A stretch of DNA of 64,000 nt, taken from assembly GCA_964036045.1 (NCBI GenBank), contig OZ038388.1, positions 3,846,935 through 3,910,934 on the forward strand, read 5' to 3'. Of the stretch, positions 31,343-42,242 are shown piece after piece. Under the pieces are notes generated by a model. The model worked only from the letters and a program-made list of their open reading frames with translations, was not told the origin of the DNA and ran no database searches. How positions within the stretch are numbered: the first letter of the stretch is position 1; the number at the start of each line of letters is the position of its first letter. This stretch comes from Eutreptiella sp. 'Long Island Sound 2002' (lineage: Eukaryota > Euglenozoa > Euglenophyceae > Eutreptiales > Eutreptiaceae). Both the position numbers and the translations under genes were made by a program.

Positions 31343-31777
31343 GCTGAGAGGATGGATATTCCTATTGAACAGAGTTCACCAGAGGCTATTCAAAAAATGA
31401 ACGTCCGACGCTTACGGAAGCTCGGTTCTGAGAATACAGATGTGTTGTCTCAAGTTAACGAAGAGTCGATGCGCCGGAAACAAATAAAAAAGAGTCGCTA
31501 CAATGAAAATCAACTAAGGAGCATTCGCCGTGTTGAGGTTTTTAGCACCTGGGAGACCAAGAGGGCACGTTTGGCCAGCGCAGAATTACGATCACGTGGT
31601 CATTGGGTTGACGATCCACTTGAGAATTTTGAAGAAGAGTGCGTTGTGCCTGTCAGTGCGCTCGTGTGTGCTATGATTTGTTTGTTTTGCCGTCGAGACA
31701 TGCTCAGCAGAACACGCCGCGGACGGAGATCAATAGCGGCTGTGAAGCGTCAACGTGGACGGGTCTCCTCCTCTTGA
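31328..31777 (+). CDS. Unknown basic protein encoded in repeat unit C
   Basis: The ATG at 31337 lies in a frame running to TGA 31775-31777. The first 110 codons have convincing composition: MAAERMDIPIEQSSPEAIQK, then a very basic helix (ESMRRKQIKKSRYNENQLRS) and WETKRARLASAELRSRGHWV. The end (VPVSALVCAMICLFCRRDML) coincides with the segment present in unit C copy 1, where a GTGCGT donor-like sequence after FEEE could instead end an exon. No domain recognised. Copy 1 at 26520-26718 keeps only the last 60 or so codons, with few changes. Confidence 0.45.
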   Translation: MAEMAAERMDIPIEQSSPEAIQKMNVRRLRKLGSENTDVLSQVNEESMRRKQIKKSRYNENQLRSIRRVEVFSTWETKRARLASAELRSRGHWVDDPLENFEEECVVPVSALVCAMICLFCRRDMLSRTRRGRRSIAAVKRQRGRVSSS

Positions 31778-32280
31778 CGGTGGCGGCGTTTTGTTGCACG
31801 CAGGAGGTGACAGTTGCGGCCGAGTGCTGCACGTCAATGGAGGCCAACATCAAAGTCAGCTCCGTCAACGACAGCAATTCAACAAAAGCAAGGCTGACAT
31901 GAGCGCTCACCAGGGCGCTGAGGCTTTGTTTTTAAGGTTTTCAGTGTGTGTTTGCGTGTGTTCGTGCGTGCTTGCGCAGTGGAGAGCCACAGTCGTGGCA
32001 GTTTCCCAGTGTATGACCTTTCTTCAGAGTCAGCTTCTCACTGCCTGTCAGATTCGCTACCACAGTCAGTTATGGGACCATCTTAGCGCTCGTTCGTGCG
32101 TTCGTGTGTGTGTTTGTGCGCGCATGCTTCGCAGCAGTGCTCCTGGAGCACTGCTTTCAAGGTTCAACCTGGTTTCCGACTCAGCTCATTCTCTTTGCCG
32201 TGTCAGATCCTCCGCCTCAGTCAGTTGTGGGTTCAACGCAGCGCTAAACAACTCTGAGACGCGCGCCTACCCTGAGCCTT
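31599..32280 (+). repeat. Repeat unit C, copy 2, truncated
   Basis: It matches 26528-27221 up to ACCCTGAGCCTT, where unrelated GC-rich sequence begins. The last 456 bp (31825-32280) recur at 37450-37905. Confidence 0.88.
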
Positions 32281-32875
32281 TATGCTGTCGCGCGATCGCA
32301 GCAGAAGAATATATAAACCCAAGAGAAAGACGCACAACCAGAATAAATAAAGCGCAAAATCGAATTTTTCGACCTCAGAAACCCCCACAAAAATTTTACG
32401 CCGCTGTTTGGCGAGGTCGCAAAATTTAGGACACACACAGAAAAAGAAGAACAACAGAGTCGCGACGGCGACGAAGTTGAGTGTTGCTTGCCCCAAAACA
32501 CCTAGCAAGGTGCGTGTCCTAGGCGCTAGGGACTTGTGCACGCTCCAACAACAAGGAAGGTGAATAGAGGCGAACACCAAGAGCAAGCGAGCCGCGAAGA
32601 CGAAGAAAATGAACATTGCGTGCTCCAAACCACCTAGCAACGTGCGTGCCATAGGAGCTAGGCGACTTGTGCACGTCAACAACGAACAAAAAGCACACAA
32701 GGGGGAGGAGAGGTCAAATAAATAGCATGAGACATGGGTGCAAGGACACCACACGCAAACACAAGGGAGACATGCAAGCATTAAGCAAACACGCCAACAC
32801 ATGGGAGACGAAAAAAAAACATAGAGTCCGCTAACCGATGAGCTAGAAACAAATACCGCCATGCATGCATTAAGA

Positions 32876-33125
32876 CACGCTTACTCTTGGGCGTCGCATA
32901 AATCAAAGAGTCCAAGACAAAGGGCAAAAGTAACATGACGGGAATGCATTAAGCAAAAATGCTTACTCTTGGGCGTCGCAAAAAACAAAGAGTCCGTACG
33001 TCGATGAGTAAGTAGCGTGTGCCGCCAAGCAAGCAATAAGGCACGCTTACTCTTGGGCGTCGCAAAAAGCACAGAGTCCATGACATAACGAATAAGTAGC
33101 ATAGCAAGCCATGAATGCATAAAGC
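32876..33125. repeat. About 83-bp tandem repeat, three units
   Basis: TTACTCTTGGGCGTCGCA starts at 32881, 32963 and 33047, each followed by an A-rich stretch and (A)AGAGTCC. The spacings are 82 and 84 bp. A looser duplication (CACCTAGCAA-GTGCGTG...CTTGTGCACG) at 32500-32680 lies beside it. Confidence 0.8.
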
Positions 33126-33777
33126 AAGCACGCCTAAGCTAGGACGACGCCAAAAAAGCAATGAGGCCAGGACGGGACGAAAAAGAAAGACACAATAGGA
33201 AACCGGACACCGTAGGCAGGAATGCAAGTGGCGAGTACGCCGCGGCGTCCCCCATGGTGTCTACACGTGAAGACACACATAAATGGCGTGCAGCAAGAGT
33301 GCAAAACGAATGAATGAATTGAAGATGAGAATGGTGGCAAATTGCATGCGTACGAGTAAGAGCTTGTGTGCGTGCCCCAGACAAACAAAAGAGGAGAGGA
33401 CAAGAGGTAGGCAAAGGCAATACAAATTGCATGCGACAGGGGACGGGACGAAAGGGGGAACAATGCACGAGAACAAAGGCGGGAAAGGGAGAAGAAGAAT
33501 GAACGTGTGTGCCCGCCCCAAAAACATAGCGACATGCGCGCGTAGACACTAGGAGCTTGAGTGCTTGCCCCAGCAAAGCCACCACAAAGGGAGAGAAAGG
33601 GAGCAGGGGAAGAGAGGACCGGGGGCGGAGAGGGAGGGGAAGGGGCGGGGAAAGCAAAGCAGAGCGGGGGGAGCGGGGGAGGAGCAACAACGATGGGCGC
33701 GCGAAAAAAAAAACAAACAAAACACCAAAGCACCGCGCACGCAAACACCGAAGTCAGCAAGGAGAGAAAGAAACATG

Positions 33778-35050
33778 ATGCCCCGGATTAGAGCGTCCGG
33801 GGCGAGTGGAAGCACGGCCCGAGCCCCCGGACTGGATCGTCCGGGGGTGAACCCGGTGCCACGGACTGGAGCGTCCGAGGCAACGGGGAGAATACGACAA
33901 AAATACGCCCCGGAATGGAGCTACCGGGGCGGAATGAAGCACAGCAATAGCCCCCGGACTGGATCGTCCGGGGGTGAACCCGGCGCCACGGACTGAAGCG
34001 TCCGAGGCGGCGGAGAGAGTACAACAAAAAGACCCCCCGGATTCGAGCAACCGGGGAGGAATGAAGCACGGCGCTAGCCCCCGGACTGGATCGTCCGGGG
34101 GTCAGCACAGTGCCACGGACTGGAGCGTCCGAGGCAACGGAGAGAATACGATAAAAAGACGCCCCGGATTGGAGCATCCGGGGCGGAAAGAAGCACGGCA
34201 CTAGCCCTAGGACTGGATCGTCCGGGGGTGAACCCGGTGCCACGGACTGGAGCGTCCGAGGCAGCGGAGAGAATATGACAAAAAAACGCCCCTGATTGGA
34301 GCATCCGGTGCGGAATGAAGCACGGCGCTAGCCCTGGGACTGGATCGTCTTGGGGTGAACCCGGTGCCACGGACTGGAGCGTCCGGGGCAACGGAGAGAA
34401 TACGATGAAAAGACGGCCCGGACTGGAGCGTCCGGGGCGACATGAAGCACGGCAATAGCCCCCGGACTGGTTCGTCCGGGGGTGAACCCGGTGCCACGGA
34501 CCGGAGCGTCCGAGGCAACGGAGAGAATACGATAAAAAGACGGCCCGGATTGGAGCATCCGGGGCGGAAAGAGGCACGGCACAAGCCCCCGAACTGGATC
34601 GTCCGGGGGTGAACCCGGCGCCACGGACTGGAGCGTCCGAGGCAACGGAGAGAATACGACAAAAAGACGCCCAGGAGTGGAGCATCCGGGGCGGAGTGGG
34701 GCACAGCCCGGGCCCCCGGACTGGATCGTCCAGGAGAGAACCCGGTACTACGGACTGGAGCGCCCAAGGCAAAGGAGAGAATACGATTCAAAGGCGCCCC
34801 GGAATGGAGCATCCGAGACGGAACGAAGCACGGCACTAGCCCCCGGACTGGATCGTCCAGGGGTGAACCCGGTGCCATGGGATGGAGCGTCCTAGGCAAC
34901 GGAAAGAAAAAGACAAAAAGACGCCCCGGATTGGAGCATCCGGGGCGGAATGAAGCACGGCCCGAGCCCCCGGACTGGATCGTCCGGGGGTGAACCCGGT
35001 GCCATGGACTGGAGCGTCCAGGGCATGGGATGGAATACGGCAAAAAGTCC
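33778..35050. repeat. 127-bp tandem array with three hairpins per unit, ten units
   Basis: The motif ACTGGATCGT or variant starts at 33831, 33958, 34085, 34212, 34339, 34466, 34593, 34720, 34847 and 34974, exactly 127 bp apart with no indels. Each unit has three short inverted repeats: CCCCCGGA-CTGGATCG-TCCGGGGG, CGGACTGGAGCGTCCG, and GCCCCGGAT-TGGAGC-ATCCGGGGC. Several substitutions per unit distinguish the copies. Period 127 is not a multiple of 3, and the minus strand is open through most units, so long frames such as 35361-34207 are artefacts. Confidence 0.95.
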
Positions 35051-35596
35051 GGGGGTGCACCAGGTGCCGCGGACTGGCACATCCGGGGACGCAGCGGCTT
35101 GGGAATGGAAGGTCCGGGGCAGCAAACAAGGAGAAGGAGACGGCGGCGGAGCGACACGGAGAGGAGAACAAGAACAAGAGCAAGGAGCAGAAGGGGGAGG
35201 ACAAGAAGGAGAGAAGACGCGAAGCAGGAGGGGAAAGAGCAAGAGGGGAGAAGGAGAAGAAGTGGAGGCGGATGGGCACATGGGCACATGGGCACATGGA
35301 GCCCGGACCGGAAGGACCAGAGCGGAGGGGACACGATGGCCGAAAGGAGGGGCAAGAGCAAGGAGAGGTGGGGAGGGAGGACAAGGAGGACACGAGCCAG
35401 GGGAAAGAGGAGAAGGAGAGGCCGAAAGAGCGGACTAACACAGACGGAGACTCGAATGCAAACGCCAGGGGCGCCACGAGGACGAGAAGGCGGCGGCAGG
35501 AAAAAGCAGGAGGGCAGTCACGGAGAGCATGCACAAGAACAAGCGAGGATGAGGGAGGGGGATAGGAAGCAAGCGAGGAGCTCACAGCGAGCACGC

Positions 35597-36235
35597 GCAC
35601 CGGTGAACAGGAGCCAGGAGGCCCAGGACGCCGCACATACAACACCGCACACAACGCGTGCACACCGGTGAACCGGAGCCAAGGGGCCCAGGACACCGTA
35701 CACACGACACAGCGCACCGAGGCAGAGGAAACCATAGGCAAGGCTGAAGTCTGTGAAAAACCAATGGCCTTCGGCCAGGGAGTGGTTGTCACGGGGGGCT
35801 AACGGTCCTGTCCTGCGATGCAATGCAGGGCAACTGTGACAACTGCTCTTACACCCATACACTGAACGCAGAACACAGTCAGGCACACCGGTGAACAGGA
35901 GCCAAGCGTCCAAGGACACCCCGCACGCAACAACACACAGAGAGTGTGCACGCCGGTGAACAGGAACCAAGCGGCCTAGGGCACCGCAACCGCAACACCA
36001 CACACAGAGCGTGCACGCGGGGGAGCAGGAGCCAGGAGGCCCAGAAAGCCGTGCACGCATCACCGCACACAGGGCGTGCACGGCGGTGAACAGGAGCCAG
36101 GAGGCCCAGGCCGCCGTACACGCAACACCACACACGGAGCGAGCACACCGGTGAACAGGAGCCAGGAGGCCCAGGACACGGTATACGCGACACCACACAC
36201 AGAGCGTGCACACCGGCGGCCCAGAACACCGCCCA
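35597..36235. repeat. 65-bp minisatellite, two blocks
   Basis: CACCGGTGAACAGGAGCCA-type motifs start their GGTGAAC at 35602 and 35667, then at 35890, 35955, 36020, 36085, 36150 and 36215. The spacing is 65 bp within each block. The blocks are separated by about 140 bp of different sequence. The same 65-bp family recurs at 63285-63480. Confidence 0.92.
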
Positions 36236-36250
36236 GGAGGAGCGGGAAGA

Positions 36251-36700
36251 GGGATGGGATGGGGCCGCACGACAACCCAGGGGAATAGGCCGGGGCCGCG
36301 GCAAGGGGTAAGGGGGCGGGAAGGGAGCGACCCGTGCTAGGCGCACGAAACGGTCCCCGGATGGATGAGGATCCAGTGGGCCCGCGCCACAGGGTTGCTG
36401 GCGGCCTGGTGGGGTATAAACACGGGATGAGGGATGGGATGGGGCCGCACGACAGCCCAGGGGATTAGGCCGGGGCCGCGGCACAGGGGAAAGGGACGGG
36501 GGCGGGAAGGGAGCGACCCGTGCTATGCGCGCGAAGCGGTCCCCGGAAGGAAGAGGCCCCAGTGGGCCAGCGCCACAGGGTAGCAGGCGACCCGGTGAGG
36601 TATAATTATATGTATATATTTATAAATAAAACACGGGATGAAGGGACAAGGGGACGGGGCGGGGAAGGGCGTGTGGCTAGGGCCGCACAACGGCCCGACG
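36251..36700. repeat. About 180-bp tandem repeat
   Basis: GGGATGGGATGGGGCCGCAC starts at 36251 and 36431. A third, divergent unit begins near 36632 after a TATATTTATAAATAAA interruption. It is GC-rich with no coding evidence. Confidence 0.8.
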
Positions 36701-37449
36701 GGGTAGGGAGTCCATGGGACGCAGGGAACGGGCCTGCCGGGAAGAGGCAAAGGGGAATGGGACATGGGAAGGGCAGGGAGGCCGAAGGCGCCAAGCGTCA
36801 GCCCCATGGGATTGGGAAACCAGTCGCCATGGAGTGGTGAACCATGGGCCAACCATGGGGAACCTGGCCACGGGAAGTCGGGAAAATGCCCTGAACTCCG
36901 GGACGGCCGTCGGGTGTTCTCAGGGGTGAGGGTTGACCTCGAGATCCCCGGGTCAATGGCCTGAGTACACGTAGGTTCACGCGTGAGCGGGACCAGGGGG
37001 AACGTGGAAATGGTGGCCCCCTGGCCTCCAGCCGTGGATGGACGACAACCAAGTGCATCCGGGAGCCGAGTGGGTACTCCAGCCCGTGAGGGATGGGGAG
37101 TGGTGGAATGTGGTTGGCAGAGAGATATGCTCCGCTGTCGGTGAGGGCTATCCACAGGAAACCCGCCTGCAGGCGCCCAATAGGCTGTGCTAGGGGGGGA
37201 AGGCCGGGGGATCCTTCAAAGGGTGACTGGAAGGAGCTGAAACCGTGAGGGCAGCGACTGAAGGGAGCCTACCACTGGTCATGCCCCAAGGGAACCTGGT
37301 TGAAGTTCTCGGCCGTGAGGTGAGACAGGGGTCGCCAGGGGAACTGATGTGGAGAGCACTCCTTCCCGCCAGAGGCGGGCACCATGTAAAACAAACAAGG
37401 AGGAGTCAGATGAGGCTGCGGACGCGGCCGCCCTTACTTACTTACTTAC
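36701..37449. other. GC-rich stretch, no gene seen
   Basis: Purine-rich sequence without clear repeats, ending in a short (TTAC)n run at about 37436-37450 that abuts the right unit C copy. Open frames here lack protein-like composition. Confidence 0.4.
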
Positions 37450-38426
37450 TGCTGCACATCAATGGAGGCCAACATCAAAGTCAGCTCCGTCAACGACAGC
37501 GATTCAACAAAAGCAAGGCTGACATGAGCGCTCACCAGGGCGCTGAGGCTTTGTTCTAAAGGTTTTCAGTGTGTGTTTGCGTGTGTTCGTGCGTGCTTGC
37601 GCAGTGGAGAGCCACAGTCGTGGCAGTTTCCCAGTGTATGACCTTTCTTCAGAGTCAGCTTCTCACTGCCTGTCAGATTCGCTACCATAGTCAGTTATGG
37701 GACCATCTTAGCGCTCGTTCGTGCGTTCGTGTGTGTGTTTGTGCGCCCATGCTTCGCAGCAGTGCTCCTGAGGCACTGCTTTCAAGGTTCAACCTGGTTT
37801 CCGACTCAGCTCATTCTCTTTGCCGTGTCAGATCCTCCGCCTCAGTCAGTTGTGGGTTCAACGCAGCGCTAAACAACTCTGAGACGCGCGCCTACCCTGA
37901 GCCTTGTGCTTGGGCAGTAAGGCGCTTTGTGCGTTTGCCTTGTCTTGGGTATTTTTTCAGTGTTTGTCAGTTCGTTTGGCTGAATCTAGCTCAAATCAGC
38001 TTGATGGGAAAAAGGGGTTTGACAACAAGCGCCTTCGGCGCTCAAAAAGCACTGTTTTTGTGCTCAGTGGCTCACACTGATGTGCAGCCTTGCTTCAGTT
38101 TTTTGAATCTGAGGCTTCAGGCCCAGTTTTACGCTGGCCTGATTTTGAGCATTTTGCTCGTGAGATGTCAACCCCATTTAGGCTTGTTTTGCTGACAAGA
38201 GAAATGTTTTTCAAAAGACTTCTGAAATTTTTTCAGAGTCAGACTGTGGCTCTTCTGTTTTTTAACTCTTTGCTCCTGTTTGCGAGCTGGGGCACGGCTG
38301 TGCATCTGCCGGTGCTCCACTCCCACATTTAATCTATGGGTGAACTTATCATATTTTTTTGTACCCTCCCCACCCACTGTCCCAGTTTGGGACTCATATG
38401 CTGTGCCTCTGCAGAGTTACATTGCA
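37450..38426 (+). repeat. Repeat unit C, copy 3
   Basis: It matches 26768-27746 with few changes. Its first 456 bp duplicate 31825-32280. It ends at CATTGCA where the inverted A+B repeat starts. No gene seen. Confidence 0.9.
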
Positions 38427-39877
38427 AGAAAGTTCTATAGTGATTTCAACACTGTGTGTTTGTTGTGCCTCTCCTGCTGCTTGCTGCTGGTGTACGGTTT
38501 CCTGCTGCTTGTCTTTGATGAGGAAAATGTTTTATTTGCTGAAATACAACCAATCCAGGATAACCCAAGCCAGAGATAAGCAAGTAGAAGAGAATCAGGA
38601 TCAAAGCATGAAAGGCTGCAGTGTATACAGTGAAAGATGTTAGAAAATTCACAGAAACTGCAACTCAAGGCAAATCGGATCGCATATTCACAAAGACAGT
38701 TGAAATGTTTTGGGAAAAGAGTTGGAAAACTGCCCCAAAGTCACTCAATCTCCATAGTGCCATCTCAGGAGATGTGCACTCTTTGTTTTGGGCCCCATAT
38801 GTGCTGAGGTGGCAGGGCATGTGGCGCTGAGGTCACTGCCATGTCACATGGGATCTTCCTACTTAGCTAGGCTGACCGGGAATGGAACCCAGGACCTCTC
38901 AAAAAGAGGTGCCCCAGCCCCCTAGGGTGCATACCACAAGGATAGCTAAGAATTCATGAGAAACCCTAGATACATTCATAGGCTCTGCCCTGGATATGTC
39001 AGTTCTCAGTCAACTCTGGAAAAGATGAATAGCCTCACATTGATAGGGGATTAAGGGGTCCACCCCATATCCTGATTTAGTGTTTGGTTCCATGGGTCAA
39101 AATGTGTTATCACCACTTTTGGTTGGGCCAATACTAAGATAGAAATGCTAGAGTGCTTAATGCATCTCTAATACAACTAGAGTATACCTCAAGGCATTGG
39201 AAAAGCACTTTTTCGTACTCCCCCCTTGTGCGGTGGTGGCCACCACTGTCGCACTTTCAGGAAAACGGGATTTTTCCTTGGCCTTTCCTTGGTTTCCACA
39301 TCTACTTTAAAATACTGATGGCTTCCCTCACACAGAAAAATAGGCGCTCACCATGGCTGGCGCCTTTTTGCTGCTTTGTTCGTAACATTTGCTACAGAAA
39401 GCTCAGCGCTCATGGCGCTGCCGGGGTTCCTGTGGCTGGGTTGGGTTAGGTTGGGAGCATGCCAAAAACATGTGCATGTGCATCCCTCTTTCCAAGACGC
39501 AGCGCGACATAAACCCAACGCAAGACGCAATATACACAATCGCATGGGTTCTCGTAAACTTGCAGGCGATCTGTGACCTGTCTTAGGGCGAAGGGAGTCG
39601 TTAAAAAAAATTAAATTGCCCCTTGGTGGGGTCTTGGGTTCTGCTCAGACTCTCCAGGCTGCTGCGTTTCGGCCCGAACACGGCCTACTCAGCGAGGCTG
39701 CGCGTGGGTATCTGTACAGACAGGAATGGGAGAATTATGGACGAATCCACGCAAGCGCGAAGCGACAACACCTAAATCCGTCAAATGACGGCCTAGAATT
39801 TTTCTAAAACAACATACCTGACCAGAATCCAATTGTGCATCAGATGCACATTTTTATAAAAATTGTAGTCATCTCTC
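38427..39877 (-). repeat. Composite dispersed repeat A+B, copy 3 (inverted)
   Basis: B is 38427-39219 and A is 39220-39877, both in reverse orientation relative to copy 2. The A part encodes, on the + strand, the same 63-codon frame (39616-39807) seen on the minus strand of copy 2. The tRNA-like core is more diverged here (TTCCATTCC in the B box). No target duplication found. Confidence 0.85.
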
Positions 39878-40054
39878 GTCCCTCCCAACCCCTACCCCCT
39901 AATGCCCCCAAGCTACAGCGACCCCCACTAGCTACATCCCCACCACGCCCCAGCACAACCAGGCCCCGCGAACCACCCACCCCACATAGCGCTCATCACC
40001 GCACCAGACCATCACGTATTCCACCACCACCAGCCCCTGCCACCACACCCACCA

Positions 40055-41164
40055 ATGCCGGGGTACCACACACAACCGGCACACCCTCCACACCACCACC
40101 ACGTGGTCCAGCACCACCCGCCGCCCCCGCTACACGGGCCCACGACATACGAGCCACGGTACACCCCCATGGACCCGCGAGGAGCCGCGCACGCACACCA
40201 GCAACACCAGGGCCTAGTAGGAGCGCCCCACCACCACCAACAGCCCCCCCACCCACACCCCATACCAGCGAGCACCATCCACCAGCAGCCATCCATCACA
40301 TACGGACCACAGCCCCACCCGGGGGCTCATGCGGCCGCCTCCCACCCGCACCCCGGCACCACAACCAGTCAAGAACCGCAAGGGCCACACGGCGCACACA
40401 CGCAACACCCACACGACCAACAGGGACGCCCGGACCCCCAGCCAGCACAACACCCACCCCCAGCCCCCCCACCCCACCACCACCAGCAGCCCCCCGACCC
40501 ACACCCCATACCAGCGAGCACCATCCACCAGCAGCCACCCATTACATACGGACCACAGCCCCACCCGGACGCTCATGCGGCCGCCTCCCAACCACACCCC
40601 GGCACCACAACCAGTCAAGAACCGCAAGGGCCGCACGGCGCACACACGCAACACCAACACAACCCACAGGGACGCCCAGACCCCCAGCCAGCACAACACC
40701 CACCCCCGCCCCCCCCACCACCAACAGCGCCACCCCCACACCACCCCCCCCACCCCCCCCCCGAGACCTCTGTCGGCCCAAATTTCAGCCACCACAAAGC
40801 GAGGGTGCAGGCCGTGGGCTGGTTCCTCTTGGGGACCAGGAAACAGGGGAGCAGACCTTTTGCTGCCCCCACCCCCCCCAACAGAAATGGGGCCGGACTG
40901 AAAGCAGGCCCAGCACCCCCCCCCCCCCCCCGCATGCCCTCGCACCCTCACTGCAGGCCGTCGCATGGTGATCGAGGTCCCTCAGGGAGCGGACTCCGAG
41001 CGACAAGTATGTTGGGATCTGGGACCCGCATGGTAACCCAGCAGGTGGTCCTCCTCTCCCACACAAGTGAACAGGTAGACCCATCCACCACCCTACCCCC
41101 CCCCCCCCCCCAGCCTGCGCCCCCGACGGGAGGGGTGCACGGAGTCGGCGCCCTCAGGGCCTAA
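40055..41164 (+). CDS. Pro/His/Gln-rich protein, repeat-containing, probably partial
   Basis: It is a 369-codon frame with low-complexity composition: QHHPPPPLHGPTTYEPRYTP, then two in-frame 82-residue repeats (HHHQQPPHPHPIPASTIHQQ ... QGRPDPQPAQHPP). A less biased part follows (ARVQAVGWFLLGTRKQGSRP). Polyproline codons fall in long C runs where the frame may slip. I favour this frame because the two repeat units keep it and its residues are the least biased. It may be the N-terminal part of the multi-ORF unit that continues beyond element 3. Function unknown. Confidence 0.45.
   Translation: MPGYHTQPAHPPHHHHVVQHHPPPPLHGPTTYEPRYTPMDPRGAAHAHQQHQGLVGAPHHHQQPPHPHPIPASTIHQQPSITYGPQPHPGAHAAASHPHPGTTTSQEPQGPHGAHTQHPHDQQGRPDPQPAQHPPPAPPPHHHQQPPDPHPIPASTIHQQPPITYGPQPHPDAHAAASQPHPGTTTSQEPQGPHGAHTQHQHNPQGRPDPQPAQHPPPPPPPPTAPPPHHPPHPPPETSVGPNFSHHKARVQAVGWFLLGTRKQGSRPFAAPTPPNRNGAGLKAGPAPPPPPRMPSHPHCRPSHGDRGPSGSGLRATSMLGSGTRMVTQQVVLLSHTSEQVDPSTTLPPPPPQPAPPTGGVHGVGALRA
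40223..40714 (+). repeat. 246-bp tandem duplication
   Basis: CATACCAGCGAGCACCATCC starts at 40261 and again at 40507, a period of 246 bp (82 codons). Units differ at a few positions. Confidence 0.92.
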
Positions 41165-42001
41165 AAGTGGAGGCTGTGAAGGGCTCACAGCTTGACCGCT
41201 GTGGGTATCCCTTGAGCGGCCTGCCCAGGGAACCTCCAGGTGTGCACGTGCCCCTCCAACTTCATCACAGACGCCTAGGCCAGCACAGCCCCGTGCACTC
41301 CAGTGCAGTTGTGGGTGACCCCTGGAGGCCAGACAGCCACCAGCCGACCCCTGCCCCCCCCCCCCTTTCTCAACGGAGAGGCCATTCAGGTGTGGTGCCC
41401 TCTGGGCCCCCTCGTCTACGCGGGCTGTAGCGCCGCTGCCAGTGCAGCCAGCACTGGTGGCACCCAGGGCAGGGAAGCACACTCTGTGCCCTGGTGCCCC
41501 TCCATCTGCCCAGGGTACGCCCTCGGCCGTGGGAGCCGGACCCAGCCCGCGAGGCAGCACCACCTGTGCCTAAGGCAGTCAAGGAGTGCGGGTCTGACCC
41601 CAGTCGTGCCACGTACCACCGCCTTCCCGTGCCAATAGGCAGTCGTGGAGTGGTTGGGTAGCATGTCCTTGTGACGTGGAGGTTGCGAGCCCAGGCCCAC
41701 ATCTCCCCCGGCGGGCTCAGCGTCAGGCTCTCCAGCCTCCCTGCCGGGGCCTGGAGCACCAGGCACACACTTCCCCGCGCCAACACCGAACAACAATGGA
41801 GCAAGCAGGTGTGCCACAGCTCTCCCCCCCCCCCCTCAGACACACAAGGGCACATACACACAGGCACGGCGGCATCTCCCGCCCGCGAGCGCCACCGCGG
41901 GGTCTGGGGGCGGTCAACAGTCCGGTAGGCCTTGTGACCGGACACCCGGGTACGGCCGCCCAGTCGGGTCCCGCAGGGAAGGCGGCGCGGACCGTGGGTA
42001 G
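41165..42001 (+). other. GC-rich stretch, frame uncertain
   Basis: Several overlapping + frames (41167-41430, 41303-41638, 41676-42245) look partly protein-like, and each is broken at a run of C. Runs of about 12-17 C occur near 41097, 41358 and 41828. It is probably coding sequence of the same unit as 40055-41164, with indels in the C runs, but I cannot decide the frame. Confidence 0.35.
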
Positions 42002-42242
42002 GCGACCAGGCGAGGCCTTGACCCAACCCAACCCAACCCAACCCCCCCCCGAGACCAGGCCACGGACACAACACGCGGCAGCCAGCACCAGCCAATTGAC
42101 GTCGATACCCCCGCCGACACACGCCACCGCGAATCCCCCCTCCCGCGACCGCCACAAGAAACCCCATCACCGGACCCCACGCGCGACAACGACGACCAGC
42201 CCCCCCAACCCACACCACCCCCCCCATCACACCCCGCACCAC
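42002..42242 (+). pseudogene. Left part of an ORF split by element 3
   Basis: The frame with codons starting at 42002 reads ATRRGLDPTQPNPTPPRD and then a Pro-rich, otherwise balanced stretch (SQHQPIDVDTPADTRHRESP). It reaches the CCAC target site in the same frame that continues at 59508. Removing element 3 and one CCAC restores an uninterrupted frame. An (ACCCA)n run and a run of C lie at 42021-42050. Confidence 0.6.
42239..42242. other. Target site duplication CCAC, left
   Basis: CCAC directly precedes the TG of the left LTR and is repeated at 59504-59507. Confidence 0.85.

Larger units (their letters stand above)
32281..37449. mobile_element. GC-rich minisatellite block inserted in unit C
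   Basis: These 5,169 bp sit between two equal 456-bp copies of unit C sequence. The block is mostly tandem arrays of different periods (about 83, 127, 65 and 180 bp), separated by purine-rich sequence. Its frames are long only because the sequence is GC-rich and repetitive; none has protein-like composition. I find no transposase, RT, LTRs or inverted termini. How it arrived is unknown. Confidence 0.55.

Noticed and set aside
34207-35361. 384-codon minus-strand frame and many similar long frames over 33754-35792
   Set aside because: They are produced by the GC-rich 127-bp repeat, which is open on the minus strand in all three frames. The frame rotates each unit because 127 is not a multiple of 3, so no protein is conserved.
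33778-36235. CRISPR-like regular arrays
   Set aside because: Whole units repeat, with no unique spacers, and the context is eukaryotic.
42021-42050. Telomere-like repeat (ACCCA)n
   Set aside because: There are only about five units next to a C run in Pro-rich coding sequence, with no longer array.
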